Shown: positions 38,932-48,179, counted from the stretch's first letter. The stretch is DNA of 64,000 nt from Aurantiochytrium sp. KH105 (GCA_003116975.1 BGKB01000015.1:682001-746000), one strand, 5' to 3'. The notes: generated from the letters alone by a model not told the origin. Numbers and translations: made by a program.

Positions 38932-39012
38932 CGCAAGTGCGCTATGCGCGCCGCCGCAAGTGCGCTATGCGCGCCGCCGCAAGTGCCCGCGCCGCCGCCG
39001 CAAGTGGGCTAT
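38932..39012. promoter_or_regulatory. Four-copy CGCAAGTGSGCTAT array upstream of eIF3e
   Basis: Copies lie at 38932-38945, 38955-38968, 38978-38990 (variant tail) and 38999-39012, each preceded by GCCGC. The last reads CGCAAGTGGGCTAT, almost the RPL22-upstream form CGCAAGTGGGTTAT. They lie about 200-280 bp before the eIF3e start codon. Regulatory function is inferred from the shared use by two translation genes. Confidence 0.5.
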
Positions 39013-39206
39013 GCGCCCGCCGGCACTGCGCCGCGCGCCCGGTGGTTAGGGGGGACGCCAGTGACTCGATGGTGGACGGACGTTGTAGTGGGCGGGAGGA
39101 GCTCGAGCAGCGCGGGCGGGATGCGGCGGGCGTCTTTCTTCGGCGGCTGGATGCTCGTCGCGGTGATCGCAGAGAGAGGTCGGGCTGGCTGGGCGAAGCT
39201 AGACAA

Positions 39207-39252
39207 CCAGCCAGCCAGCCAGCCAGCCAGCGAGCGGGCGAGCGAGCGAGCG
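39207..39252. repeat. CCAG/GCGA tetranucleotide repeats
   Basis: A (CCAG)n run is followed by a (GCGA)n run. Both are short and imperfect. Confidence 0.8.
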
Positions 39253-39948
39253 AAGGAAAGGAGGGAAGGAAAGAGGAGAGAGTTGCGCAAGAGAAATGAG
39301 CGAAGCCGAAGATGCGGACTCGGGACGGACGAGCGGGAGGGTTTGGCTTGCGGAGGGAGGCTAGGACTCGAGGAAGGAAGCAAAATAAATTCCGAAGATT
39401 TTGGGCTTGCACCAATATCCTATACCCAAGCAGCTATTCATTCTGTTCTCTGGGTGATTCTGAAAATGAAAACTTCTCGCAATTTTTATTCACTCGATCA
39501 CTCGCGTATACTCTTTCTCCAACTCTCCAAGTTGTCCAGTCTTCATCATCATAATCACCCCCACGCGTCTTTTCCCTTTTCCCCCCGCCAGCGCTCGCTC
39601 TCCGTGACAGATAAAACAACCATCCAACCAGCAGAACAGCAACCAAGCAACTCAACGGACACTTCCTTGCTTGCATGCATACTACTACATACATTATGTA
39701 TACATACTCTGCATGCATGCGGCCGTCAGGGTTCTCCCTCTTCCGGCGCGGCCCGGCGCCGGACTCCCGCCCCGCAAACCTAACCTCGCCGGCAGGCGAA
39801 GACACGTCAAACCTGACCGGGGACAGCGGCCGCGCGTCCCGGCCGAGTCCGAGGCTCCGGGTCCGAGTCCCCAGAGCGGCCGAGCACAAGCGCGAGCGAC
39901 GGCGACGACGACAGCGACGGCGACTGCAAGATCGAGGGACCCGGGGAG

Positions 39949-39987
39949 CTCGCTCGCTGGCTGGCTGGCTGGCTGGCTAGCTAGCTG
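39949..39987. repeat. GGCT/AGCT tetranucleotide repeat
   Basis: A CTGG-type tetramer run grades into GCTA units. A similar AGCTAGCT stretch recurs at about 40036-40050. Confidence 0.8.
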
Positions 39988-40226
39988 CGGCTGCTGCTGG
40001 TGAGAGTCTGATTCAAGACGGACGGGATAGCGTAGGCAAGCTAGCTAGCTGCGGCTGGTCGCCAGGCACCTACCGCAACGGGAGGTGAGCCTCGTTGAGA
40101 CTCGGGCGCGCGGCGCGAGGGGGTAAACCTCGAAGCCGAGCGAGGGGAGGAGACGAGGGTCGACGAGAGAAGGTTGGAGACACAGCAGAGGCATAATAAA
40201 GTAAGCGCGCTTTGGCGAGATCCGCC

Positions 40227-41627
40227 ATGGGGAAAATGGGCCTGAAAAAGTACAAGACCCCTGAGTTCGGACTCATGTTCAAGTCCGTCGTTGGATCCGG
40301 CGCATTCGCGCTGCCGTACGCCATGCGGGAGGCGGGCGTCCTCGGAGGCTCGATCGTCGTCCTCGTAGTGGCCGCCTTTAGCGTCGAGACCACCAAGCAG
40401 CTCATCAAGAGCGCCGGCAGTGCATCTGAAGAGTACAGGCGCCGCACAGAACTCGACAACCTCAAGCGGTCCGAGATTGGTTTCACGCAGGTCGCAGATG
40501 TCGCGCTCGGAAAATGGGCGTGGATTGTGTCCGTGAGCATCTTTGCAGCGCAATTCTGTGCGGTGGCCACGTACTTTGTCTTTTTCGACACGACGCTCTC
40601 GCCCATGCTTGGCTACCTCATTTACGGGGAGGATCGCGACGGCCCGCACCACGTGCTCGTGCGCAACGTCCTCTTGCTTGTCCTTGTCGCCATCCAAGTT
40701 GGGCTCGCCATGGCCCCGGATCCGTCTTTTCTGCAAAACACCTCCAAGTTTGGCAACATCATCTTCATGGTCTCGCTTGGCTTCATTGTCGTTTTCAGCG
40801 CCTGGTACGCGCCGCCCACGCTTGCCAACGTCCATGCCTTTGAGACCGGCAACGGCATCGTCATGGCCTTTGGCGTCACGTGCTTTACACTCGCGGCCCC
40901 CGCCGAGTCGCTCGGTATCTATAGCACGGCTTCCACCAAGGGACGCAAAAAGTTTGAGGAGATCGTCAATGCCGCCTACGCAGCAGCCATCCTCCTCTAC
41001 CTCTTTGTCGCCGTCTATTCCTATGCGTGCTTTGGCAAGGACACCGAGCAGATTATCTTTACGAATCTCACTGCTTCGCACAGCGTGCTCGGTTATTTGA
41101 TCCAGACACTCATGTCAGCCATGCTTTGCTGTAATTTCCCTCTGAGTTTTTTTCCCGTCCATCAAATGGTCGAGCAAACGTTCAAACTCGAATCTGAGAC
41201 ATACAAGCCAGGTCTTGGCTTCAAGGTCGCGCGCATCGGTCACTCCACCCGCATGGACCCCACGGAGCGCTCCAAGTTGATTGAGTCCATTAGCTCACAA
41301 GAGTCGCAAAGCTCAGCGGAGAGCGATGACGACGACGGGACCTCGGCGCTCACGACTTCGCAAATCATTTCGCGCACCGTGCTTGTTCTTGCCACTGGCG
41401 TGCTCGCTTGGTTGGCTGGTGACAAGTTTGCCATGATTTCCACGGTAGGTGGTGCATTCACTGCCGTCATTGCCTTCATCTTGCCGCCCATCATGAACAT
41501 GCGCTTGCATGGTGGTTGGAGCGCACAGTCGTGGCCGCGCATCGCGCTGAATATCTGTATCATTGCGGTGGGCTGCTGGGGCGGCGCGCAGTCTCTTTAC
41601 GACGGCGTCAAAGGACTTATGAAGTGA
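40227..41627 (+). CDS. Amino acid transporter, AAAP/SLC38-like family
   Basis: A 466-residue multi-pass membrane protein of the amino acid/auxin permease family, with about eleven hydrophobic segments. Helix 1 carries the family motif VVGSGAFALPYAMREAG with the unwound G-S-G substrate site. Later segments include AAQFCAVATYFVFF, ILLYLFVAVYSYACFG and the final AFILPPIMNMRL. A hydrophilic, Ser-rich and acidic loop (SISSQESQSSAESDDDDG, about residues 350-370) lies between late helices, as in yeast AVT-type vacuolar transporters. The ATG at 40227 (GCCATGG context) is preferred over the preceding in-frame TTG. Substrates and membrane (plasma or vacuolar) are not determinable from sequence. Confidence 0.9.
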   Translation: MGKMGLKKYKTPEFGLMFKSVVGSGAFALPYAMREAGVLGGSIVVLVVAAFSVETTKQLIKSAGSASEEYRRRTELDNLKRSEIGFTQVADVALGKWAWIVSVSIFAAQFCAVATYFVFFDTTLSPMLGYLIYGEDRDGPHHVLVRNVLLLVLVAIQVGLAMAPDPSFLQNTSKFGNIIFMVSLGFIVVFSAWYAPPTLANVHAFETGNGIVMAFGVTCFTLAAPAESLGIYSTASTKGRKKFEEIVNAAYAAAILLYLFVAVYSYACFGKDTEQIIFTNLTASHSVLGYLIQTLMSAMLCCNFPLSFFPVHQMVEQTFKLESETYKPGLGFKVARIGHSTRMDPTERSKLIESISSQESQSSAESDDDDGTSALTTSQIISRTVLVLATGVLAWLAGDKFAMISTVGGAFTAVIAFILPPIMNMRLHGGWSAQSWPRIALNICIIAVGCWGGAQSLYDGVKGLMK

Positions 41628-42087
41628 CGCGCGCTGCGCTCGGGCGTCGTCAAGCGGTGAGAGAAGAGGGCAATTCTTTCGTCCCTTTGTGGAAAGGCAT
41701 GCTAGTTTTCAAGAACACCGTAAACACCTTATTTATCTGTTTTGGTGCGGTTTTCTTGCAGCGTCGAAGATGAGCCAGTAGGCGCGAAAGTCATGCTTGT
41801 TCGCTTGCTACTTGGTCTGTTCCAAATGCGTACATTGCGTTGGGCTTTGCTCTGCACAGACCAAGTCAATAATGTACCAGTTCTCAAAAACACCGTGAAG
41901 CAGCTTATTTATCTGTTTTGGTGGGGGTTTTCTTGCAGCGTTGAAAGTGAATCAGTAGGCACAAAAGTCATGCTTGTTCGCTCGCTACTTGATCTGATCC
42001 AAATACGCACATTGCGATGGAAAGCCTATTGCTTTTAACATTGTCAGTAATGTACCAAAAAAAATTCTGGATAAGTTACAAACAATC
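41628..42087. other. Convergent spacer occupied by a tandem duplication
   Basis: The gap between the transporter and the UVSSA-like gene is almost filled by two copies of a 175-bp unit (listed separately). No gene is seen. Confidence 0.6.
41704..42055 (+). repeat. Two-copy tandem duplication of about 175 bp
   Basis: Copy 1 (41704-41878) and copy 2 (41879-42055) run end to end with roughly 80-85% identity. Each contains TTATTTATCTGTTTTGGTG followed by GGTTTTCTTGCAGCG, which looks like a 3' splice site (pyrimidine tract plus CAG). Each also contains the shared stretch AAAGTCATGCTTGTTCGC. The unit lies just past the transporter stop codon. Confidence 0.85.
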
Positions 42088-43722
42088 CTATGGCTTCGGC
42101 TTCGCCCGCTTGCGAGGGCGGGCAAATGGATTGATTATTGCGCGTCGACTCGAAGACGGGACTTCTTCTGACTTGGCCGACAAGCCAGATAACTTTTCAT
42201 CTTTTGCACGGTGAGCCGAAGAAGACGTGCCTGCAGCCGCAGCGTCTCTCCGGCGCTTCTTGGCAAGCGCCTTCGCCTCCTTGGTTCGAGCATCGACAAA
42301 GTCCCCTACAGTTCCGCCTTCGAGAAGGCCCAGAAAGTCTGTGTCCTCAACGACACTGGTTTCGATGTCGACATGGATTCCGAAAGCCTCGCCGCGCTCC
42401 TTGGCGTCCTTGAAGCCACGCTTCATGTCCAAGGCAACGCGCAAGAGGTCGCCTCGCCGCATGCGCGAAGTGGATTCTCCGAGCTCTGCGCGCGTAAGAA
42501 CTTGGATCCAGCGCTCAAGTTGGTGACTGTGCGTGCGGACGGCCTCATGCAGAGCCTCGCGGAAGCTTGCCACGACAGGCCCCAAATCACGCTCGGCAAC
42601 AACGTCCGCCTTTGTCGGGGCCGGACGCATATTGACTTCGAGGCGGAAGTTTGGATCAAGATGTTCGACGAGCTTGTTTTCTCGTGCGCGATGTGCCTCG
42701 CGCTCTCGAGCATCGTGATGAAAGGATGCCCACTCTTCCAGATCATCGTCGACTTCGGGAGACGTTGACCCATGCGCGTTTGCGCCCGTTGTTGCGGGCG
42801 CAGGCGCAGGCGCGAGCGCGGAAGGCTCTACACCAGACCAGTCGACATCAAAGAAGTCATCTTCCTCGTCCTCGTCCTCTTCATCATCGTCGTTGGCATT
42901 GACGGCAGGGGTTGATGTCGATGCAGCGACAATATTTGAATTCTCTGTCTGGGTCTCATCGCGATTGGAGTGTTCTGAAAGGGCATTTGTTGATGCACTT
43001 GTGGCGCCGCGCCCGGTCTCTGCGCGGTACTGCTCCGTGAGCGCAGCAAAGCGCGCGTCGAGCAGATCGAGCGCCGACGTGAGTGCATGAAGTGTTCCTT
43101 CCATGCTTGTGAAGAGCTCGCTGCCGCTCTGCGCGCTCATTTCGTCACAGACGGTCTCGAACTGAGCACGCCGCAGTCTGCGAGAGCGCTCGCGGCGACG
43201 ACGCGCTTCCTGCTCATGACGTCCGCCAAGCACGCGTCCAATGCGGCCTAATTTGGCGTCAATAAACTGCATCACCAACGTGAGCGACGGCTGTTCGCGC
43301 GCAAAGTGCTTGCGCCAATTGGGCAGAATCCTAAAGAGCGCCGTGCGGTGCAGCAAGACCTGCGCCTTTTCCGGGGGCGGGAGCTCGGAGAGGCCCGGAA
43401 TCCGCATGACGCTGCGCACGAAGCCGCGTATGTCTGTGCAGAGCCGCGAGCGAAATGCCTTGGATCGGAGGAACAGCTCATCTGCGAGCAGCAGGCCGCG
43501 ATAGCGGAGCTTGGCGTTCTCGCTTTCCAGTACACGCCGCACGAGGTCGCTCGCCGTGCGCGCCGCCGAGGCCCCGCCGCTGCGGACGAGGACGAGCGTG
43601 TCGCGCAGGACTTCTTCTTCCAGCGCCAGACCGTCGATGACGTCGATGCCCACGGCGCCGGCCTTGGTGGCCTTGCGCACCAGTTTCTTGAGCCGCGTGA
43701 ACCCGGCCTCTGACAGCGGCAT
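42088..43722 (-). CDS. UVSSA: UVSSA-like transcription-coupled repair scaffold protein
   Basis: A 544-residue intronless protein. Residues 1-165 form a VHS/ENTH-like helical domain with LRYRGLLLADELFLRSKAFR and PNWRKHFAREQPSLTLVMQF, patterned like UVSSA. A basic helix follows (170-186), then an acidic linker (278-289) leading into FFDVDWSGVEP (290-300). That linker resembles the acidic-aromatic motif by which human UVSSA binds the TFIIH p62 PH domain. The C-terminal half (about 325-490) resembles the DUF2043 region, and the end is a basic nuclear-localisation-like tail (RPRKRAKPKP). In known systems UVSSA joins CSA/CSB at stalled RNA polymerase II and recruits TFIIH. Assignment rests on motif pattern and domain order. 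A more distant VHS-domain protein is the alternative. Confidence 0.72.
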   Translation of the reverse strand: MPLSEAGFTRLKKLVRKATKAGAVGIDVIDGLALEEEVLRDTLVLVRSGGASAARTASDLVRRVLESENAKLRYRGLLLADELFLRSKAFRSRLCTDIRGFVRSVMRIPGLSELPPPEKAQVLLHRTALFRILPNWRKHFAREQPSLTLVMQFIDAKLGRIGRVLGGRHEQEARRRRERSRRLRRAQFETVCDEMSAQSGSELFTSMEGTLHALTSALDLLDARFAALTEQYRAETGRGATSASTNALSEHSNRDETQTENSNIVAASTSTPAVNANDDDEEDEDEEDDFFDVDWSGVEPSALAPAPAPATTGANAHGSTSPEVDDDLEEWASFHHDAREREAHRARENKLVEHLDPNFRLEVNMRPAPTKADVVAERDLGPVVASFREALHEAVRTHSHQLERWIQVLTRAELGESTSRMRRGDLLRVALDMKRGFKDAKERGEAFGIHVDIETSVVEDTDFLGLLEGGTVGDFVDARTKEAKALAKKRRRDAAAAGTSSSAHRAKDEKLSGLSAKSEEVPSSSRRAIINPFARPRKRAKPKP

Positions 43723-44871
43723 GGCACCGCGCTCACGCTCGCTGCGCAGCCGTCTCCATGACCACTCTGGTTTGAGCTTTGCTCGTTTCTCTCGCGTGCT
43801 TTCATGCTCCGAGCTTTCTCACCTTGTTCCGAATCGTCATGTGAACCGGCCAGTGTTATGAACAGCCAGCCTGCGCGCTTCCGGGCTCGAGTCCTCTGCG
43901 CCGTGGCGACACTATCGAGGAGCTTGGCAACACGTTCGCTACATACAGGTCGATTGAAGTCACAGTTGTATGTTGAGTTGCCAGGCGCCACACATGCAAT
44001 CGCCACACCTGCAATGATGGTGTACCACATCATCAAAAAATTTAACACGAAAGCAGAGCTTGTTCAAAGACGAAGAACGTGCATCCTCACAGAACTCTTT
44101 CAACCCGTTGCTCAAACACATTCCCACATGCGCATTCCTTTGTTTGATTCTTGACAGAACAGAATACAATAGGGGAGAGTGCGTGGCAGAATCTACGAGA
44201 GTTCTTTATATGCCTTGACTCCTTCAAGACTTGATTTACTACATACACATGCAAAGTCAACTTCAGGGTGTTCGTCTTACAGTTAATTTTGCTCTAGGAC
44301 TACCTCGCGCGTCATGACATGCCATGAAGATCTTCATACTCTTTATCGAACTTTACCAAACAATACTGAGCTGACCTCCACACCACCATAGCCATCAGCA
44401 GCAGCCTTGCTTTCCTGCCGCACCGCCGCCACCATTTCGCATCGCATCTCGTCGCCACAGATGAGCGCATCCTAGCCTATAAAAGTCTTCTCTTTCCCCC
44501 GTCCCCCTCCCGAGTCCCGTCCCGAATCATCATCAGCCAGAGAGGAGGCACACCGTTCCGCATTCGTTCCCCTTCGGTTCCAGCTCGCTCTCTCGCCCGG
44601 TCGTTCCGTCCGGTTCCACAACACCGTCCAAGCAGGCGTCTGACCGGCCGCCTCCGAACGAACGCGGGCGCGCGACTCCTGCCCGAGCAGCAGACCCGAT
44701 CGCGCCGCGCCGCAGCCGCAGCCGAAGCCGAAGCCGCACGCCGAAGCCGCACGCCCCCCTCCCCGCCGCCCTCCCCGCCCGCGCGCCCGCGCGCCCGCTC
44801 GCTTTTGCGCTTTTGCGCGCGGAGCTACGAAGACGCGACGAACGAGGCGCGACGAGGAGACCGCCGCGACC
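43723..44871. other. Divergent spacer between the UVSSA-like and six-cysteine membrane protein genes
   Basis: The left part (43740-44330) is mixed composition with a short frame (43804-44154) I cannot support. The right part (44500-44870) is the GC-rich promoter and leader of the membrane protein, with CGAAGCCG-type repeats near 44715-44750. No further gene is recognised. Confidence 0.5.
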
Positions 44872-45837
44872 ATGGAGCAGAACCCCGTGACGTACGAGCC
44901 GCTCAAGAATGCGCCGGAGGACGGCGGCGAGGAGTTCCGCGGGAGCGAGATCCGCGGCGCGTCCTCGTGCGGCCGCCGCGTGCTGCGCGTGCTCATCATC
45001 GCGTGCGTCGTCTTCGTCGTCTCGGCCGCCCTCGAGACCGCCTTCGACGGCGCGGTCTCTGGGTGCATGAAGCAGCTGCGTGGCGGAAACGACGGCATGA
45101 AGACGGTCAAGCCCACCTTTGTGTACGACAACGGCCCCGCGCGTGACAAACGCGAGGACTGCAAGGTCTACTATGATGGCTGCAACACGTGCGCGCGCGC
45201 CTCGCGCGATGCGCCCTTTGCGTGCACGGAGCGGCTGTGCGAGCGCCCCGGAAAGGCCTACTGCAAGATCGGTTTTGCTGGCTCCAACGCTGCCTCCGTC
45301 ACACACATGGCCAAGCCCGGCTTCATCTCTTCCAAGCCGGGCGTCATCAAGATCGGTTCTGCCGCCAAGGAGGACATGGACGCGCCGCGGAACTGCAAGA
45401 CGTGGTTTACTGGCTGCAACACGTGCCGCCGGGCTCTTCCCGGTGCGCAGCTTGCTTGCACTCGCATGATGTGCCATGGAAGCCCCTCGCCGAGCTCGTG
45501 CCGCGAAACCTTCGACGAGACGGAGATGGCCAAGCTCGATGCGTCGGACGAGGACATGGTGGCCGTCGATATCGACGACTCCGCCCGCGATGACGAATTC
45601 GACACGCCCGAGGTTGTCAAGCCTGCTCCGGGCATGATGATTCGTCCCAAGCCGCTCGTCTCCCAGCCTATGCGGACCGTAAAGAAGACCTCTGTCTCCG
45701 CTCCGGATGATTGCCGCCAGTGGTTTGATGGCTGCAACACGTGCACCCGCAACGAAGTTGGCGCGGAGCTCGTGTGCACTCGCATGGCTTGCTTCCAGCC
45801 TTCGGAGCCTTCCTGCAAGGCCTACTTTTCCGACTAA
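44872..45837 (+). CDS. Type II membrane protein with three six-cysteine CNTC modules, unknown family
   Basis: A 321-residue protein with a short hydrophilic N-terminus, one hydrophobic segment (about 37-56, VLRVLIIACVVFVVSAALE) and a long C-terminal part. Basic residues just before the segment suggest a cytosolic N-terminus and a luminal or extracellular C-terminus. Three modules (97-131, 175-210, 281-315) share the spacing C-x6-C-N-T-C-x10-C-T-x3-C-x7/8-C, with W or Y and F or Y inside the first gap. The even cysteine count and strict spacing fit three disulfides per module. The linkers are Met/Pro/Lys-rich, and one is acidic (222-247). I do not recognise the family. A cell-surface binding or adhesion role is only a guess. 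The start is the first ATG with a good context (ACCATGG). Confidence 0.85.
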   Translation: MEQNPVTYEPLKNAPEDGGEEFRGSEIRGASSCGRRVLRVLIIACVVFVVSAALETAFDGAVSGCMKQLRGGNDGMKTVKPTFVYDNGPARDKREDCKVYYDGCNTCARASRDAPFACTERLCERPGKAYCKIGFAGSNAASVTHMAKPGFISSKPGVIKIGSAAKEDMDAPRNCKTWFTGCNTCRRALPGAQLACTRMMCHGSPSPSSCRETFDETEMAKLDASDEDMVAVDIDDSARDDEFDTPEVVKPAPGMMIRPKPLVSQPMRTVKKTSVSAPDDCRQWFDGCNTCTRNEVGAELVCTRMACFQPSEPSCKAYFSD

Positions 45838-46368
45838 ACATGCCGAAGGTGACCACCGCACTTTCGCCTTTTTCTCTTTACTTTTTGTACGTATCCATCC
45901 ATTCATCCATCCAATCAACCAACCAACCAACAAATCAGTTTTTTCACTTTGATCATTTTCTACCAAGTTTGGCGAGCTGGCCGTTCGAGAGATCTCTGGC
46001 AGCTGCGATGCAATGATGTGCTTTGTCAGACAGGCAATGCGAAAAGACTTGTCTCTTTCACAAATACGATTCGCAAGTTGCGATGATGTGCTCAGTCAGT
46101 CGAACAAGTCTTTTCATCGCTCTCCCACACTCATGATTCGCAAGTTGCAACGATGTGCTCACATCAGTCAGCCAGACAATCTATTCCCGCAATACGGAAA
46201 TTTTTGATCCACACAGAGAGAAATTTTACGTTCCAAGCATACGCACGGAAACCAAGTCCACGCGCCTCTTAGTCTACCTCTAGCTCACTCATCGTGACAA
46301 AATGACATATAGATATAATTTTAAAAAGACCTGACCACACGAGCACATCCCAATTTCTCAACAAATCT
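45838..46368. other. Convergent spacer with short direct and inverted repeats
   Basis: It contains ATCCATCCA/CAACCAAC tetramer runs (45894-45927) after the membrane protein gene, then a small repeat cluster at 46010-46180. No gene is seen. Confidence 0.6.
46010..46180. repeat. Cluster of three related direct repeats with an embedded 12-bp inverted repeat
   Basis: GATTCGCAAGTTGC followed by GATGTGCTCA occurs at about 46068 and 46136, and a more diverged copy (GATGCAATGATGTGCTTTG) at about 46008. GAAAAGACTTGT (46041-46052) has an exact reverse complement at 46104-46115, able to form a 12-bp stem with a 51-nt loop. The function is unknown. Confidence 0.75.
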
Positions 46369-47556
46369 TTACTGTGCTCCGCTCGCCTTCTTGGCCTCCA
46401 TCGCTTGCTGTGCCTCCGTGTTGGTGCGCACACTGCCAGTGCCAAAAACCTCCGAAATGACCGAAGAAACGTTCTGTTCGCGCAGAGCGCCCTCAATGTC
46501 GGCCATAAAGCTGTTAGGTCCGCAGACATAGTAGTCCGCATCAGGCCCAGTCGCTTCGACGAGCTCTCTCGCCAAGGCGCTCACGTCTGGGGCTCCCTCC
46601 GATGAGTACACGGTCTTGTAAAAAGGAAGCTTGGCATCTTGAAAGATGGCATCAAAGGCGTGGCGAGCCTTGCTACGGTCGACATGCAAAGCGCCAGCAA
46701 TGCGTGAGCGGGGCAGGGACTGCAGGAAGGCCAGCATCGGGGTCTCGCCAATACCCGCAGACACGAGAACAGCAGGCTTTCCGGAGGGCTTTGGGACATA
46801 GACGCCCATGGGCGCGCCGAGAAGCACCTTGTCTCCAACCTTGGTCTCCTTGTGCATAAAGTTGGACATGTCGCCGCCAGAGACAAGACGAGTCGTGATC
46901 TCTAGATACTCTGCGCCAGGTTTGCTCGTCAGCGTGTAGTGCCGGGGTGCCGAGACCTCCGGCACGCGCACCGTGAGGTACTGTCCAGGCGTGAACTCGA
47001 AGCCGTCCTTGGAGCCGCCATCGCAAGGCTTGAACTGAAAGCGAACCGTGTCCTCGGCAACCTTTTCCTTGGCGCTGACCTCAAATTCGCGCTCATACCT
47101 CCAACCGCCCTTGCGCGTTTCGGCTTGCTTGTACAGCGCCTCCTCTGCGTCGATGCAAATGCCGGCGAGAGCGAGCACAGCGTCGCTCCATGCCTGGCCA
47201 ATCTCAGGCGTGACGGCATCGCCAAGGACCTGGCCAATGGCGGCCATCAGGTTCTTGTGCACGATCGCGTAGTGTTCCGGCTTGACGCTGAGAGCGACAT
47301 GCCTCGCTGCGATCTTGTCCACGGCCGGCTTGATCGCGCCGAGGTCTTCGATGTGCGACGCGAACGCGACAACTGCGTCTGCCAGAGCGCGCGGTTGGCG
47401 GCCTTCCTTTTGGTGGCCCTTGTTGAAGAACGTCAGCACTTCTGGGTTGTTCTTGAACATGAGCGGGTAAAATGTCGACGTGATTTTCACGGCGTGTTCG
47501 GCCACCACGGGCGCGGTAGCCTTCACCACATCGATGGTTTGGCGCGACAGTGCCAT
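46369..47556 (-). CDS. Flavohemoglobin (nitric oxide dioxygenase)
   Basis: A 395-residue fusion of a globin with a ferredoxin-NADP reductase-like module, which converts nitric oxide to nitrate using O2, NAD(P)H, FAD and heme. In the globin the proximal heme ligand is H86 (AARHVALSVKPEHYAIV), and distal residues Y30 and Q54 match the catalytic Tyr/Gln of the family. The reductase has the FAD motif RHYTLTS, the NAD(P)-binding SAGIGETPMLAFLQS, YYVCGPNSFM and the late EVFGTG. The start is the ATG at 47554-47556; an extra 11 codons upstream lack an ATG. A C-terminal extension of about 20 residues (EAQQAMEAKKASGAQ) goes beyond the usual end. No targeting signal is seen. The gene is typical of bacteria and fungi, so ancient transfer is possible, but codon use matches the neighbours. 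Confidence 0.95.
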   Translation of the reverse strand: MALSRQTIDVVKATAPVVAEHAVKITSTFYPLMFKNNPEVLTFFNKGHQKEGRQPRALADAVVAFASHIEDLGAIKPAVDKIAARHVALSVKPEHYAIVHKNLMAAIGQVLGDAVTPEIGQAWSDAVLALAGICIDAEEALYKQAETRKGGWRYEREFEVSAKEKVAEDTVRFQFKPCDGGSKDGFEFTPGQYLTVRVPEVSAPRHYTLTSKPGAEYLEITTRLVSGGDMSNFMHKETKVGDKVLLGAPMGVYVPKPSGKPAVLVSAGIGETPMLAFLQSLPRSRIAGALHVDRSKARHAFDAIFQDAKLPFYKTVYSSEGAPDVSALARELVEATGPDADYYVCGPNSFMADIEGALREQNVSSVISEVFGTGSVRTNTEAQQAMEAKKASGAQ

Positions 47557-47586
47557 CCTCTCTCGATTACGCGCACTCGCTCGATC

Positions 47587-47612
47587 CAATCAATCAATCA
47601 ATCAATCAATCA
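47587..47612. repeat. CAAT tetranucleotide repeat
   Basis: Six tandem ATCA units lie about 30 bp upstream of the flavohemoglobin start codon, in its leader. Confidence 0.9.
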
Positions 47613-48179
47613 ACCGTCTGCCAACCAAGTCTTTCGCTCGCCGGATAGCTGGCCTCCTTCTTTCGGGATTTGCTTTTGCTTTTGCTGCTGCGTGGCTGCG
47701 TGGCCGCCATCCACCGACTGTCTCCACACCAAGCCTTCCCGCCTCGTGGCGAAACCTGCTGCTGCTTCCTCGCACCAAGCTCGCGCCACACCTGACTGCA
47801 GCGTCCGGGACGCGCGGAACTGGACAGCACGGGGAATGCATAAATTTTTGTATTTACTAAACCACCCCGGTGGTTTCACGAATACCGGACCCCATGTCAA
47901 CGTCATGATGTGGTAATTGCGGGGCAGCGGTAAATATAGCTAATATGGAGACATGTGGTAGTGTGTGGTGTCGCGTGTGGTTGTGGGTTAGTATGGGCAC
48001 GACAGATGTGGGCACGATGTGTGGTGGGGTGGCCTGAAATTCGCCAAGTATTTTTGCCCTCTGTAGCACCCCTTGGAATGGCCTCCAAGGACCCCTCACG
48101 ATGCTACCGAGGGCTCCGGAGGTCGAGGGACGGCGAGATAGAGCTTTCGCAAGGTGAATGATGCCCATTCGTCAGGTTC

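Larger units (their letters stand above)
38736..40226. other. Divergent promoter region between eIF3e and the amino acid transporter
   Basis: It holds the GC-rich eIF3e leader, the CGCAAGTG motif array (38932-39012), CCAG and GCGA tetramer repeats (39207-39252), an AT-richer middle (39370-39720) with ACATAC/GCATGC alternations, and GGCT/AGCT tetramers (39949-39987, 40036-40055). No convincing gene is found. Confidence 0.55.

Noticed and set aside
38736-38936. 67-codon N-terminal extension of eIF3e
   Set aside because: It has no suitable ATG and only Arg/Ala/Gly-rich codons from the GC-rich leader. MASQSGED gives the usual eIF3e length.
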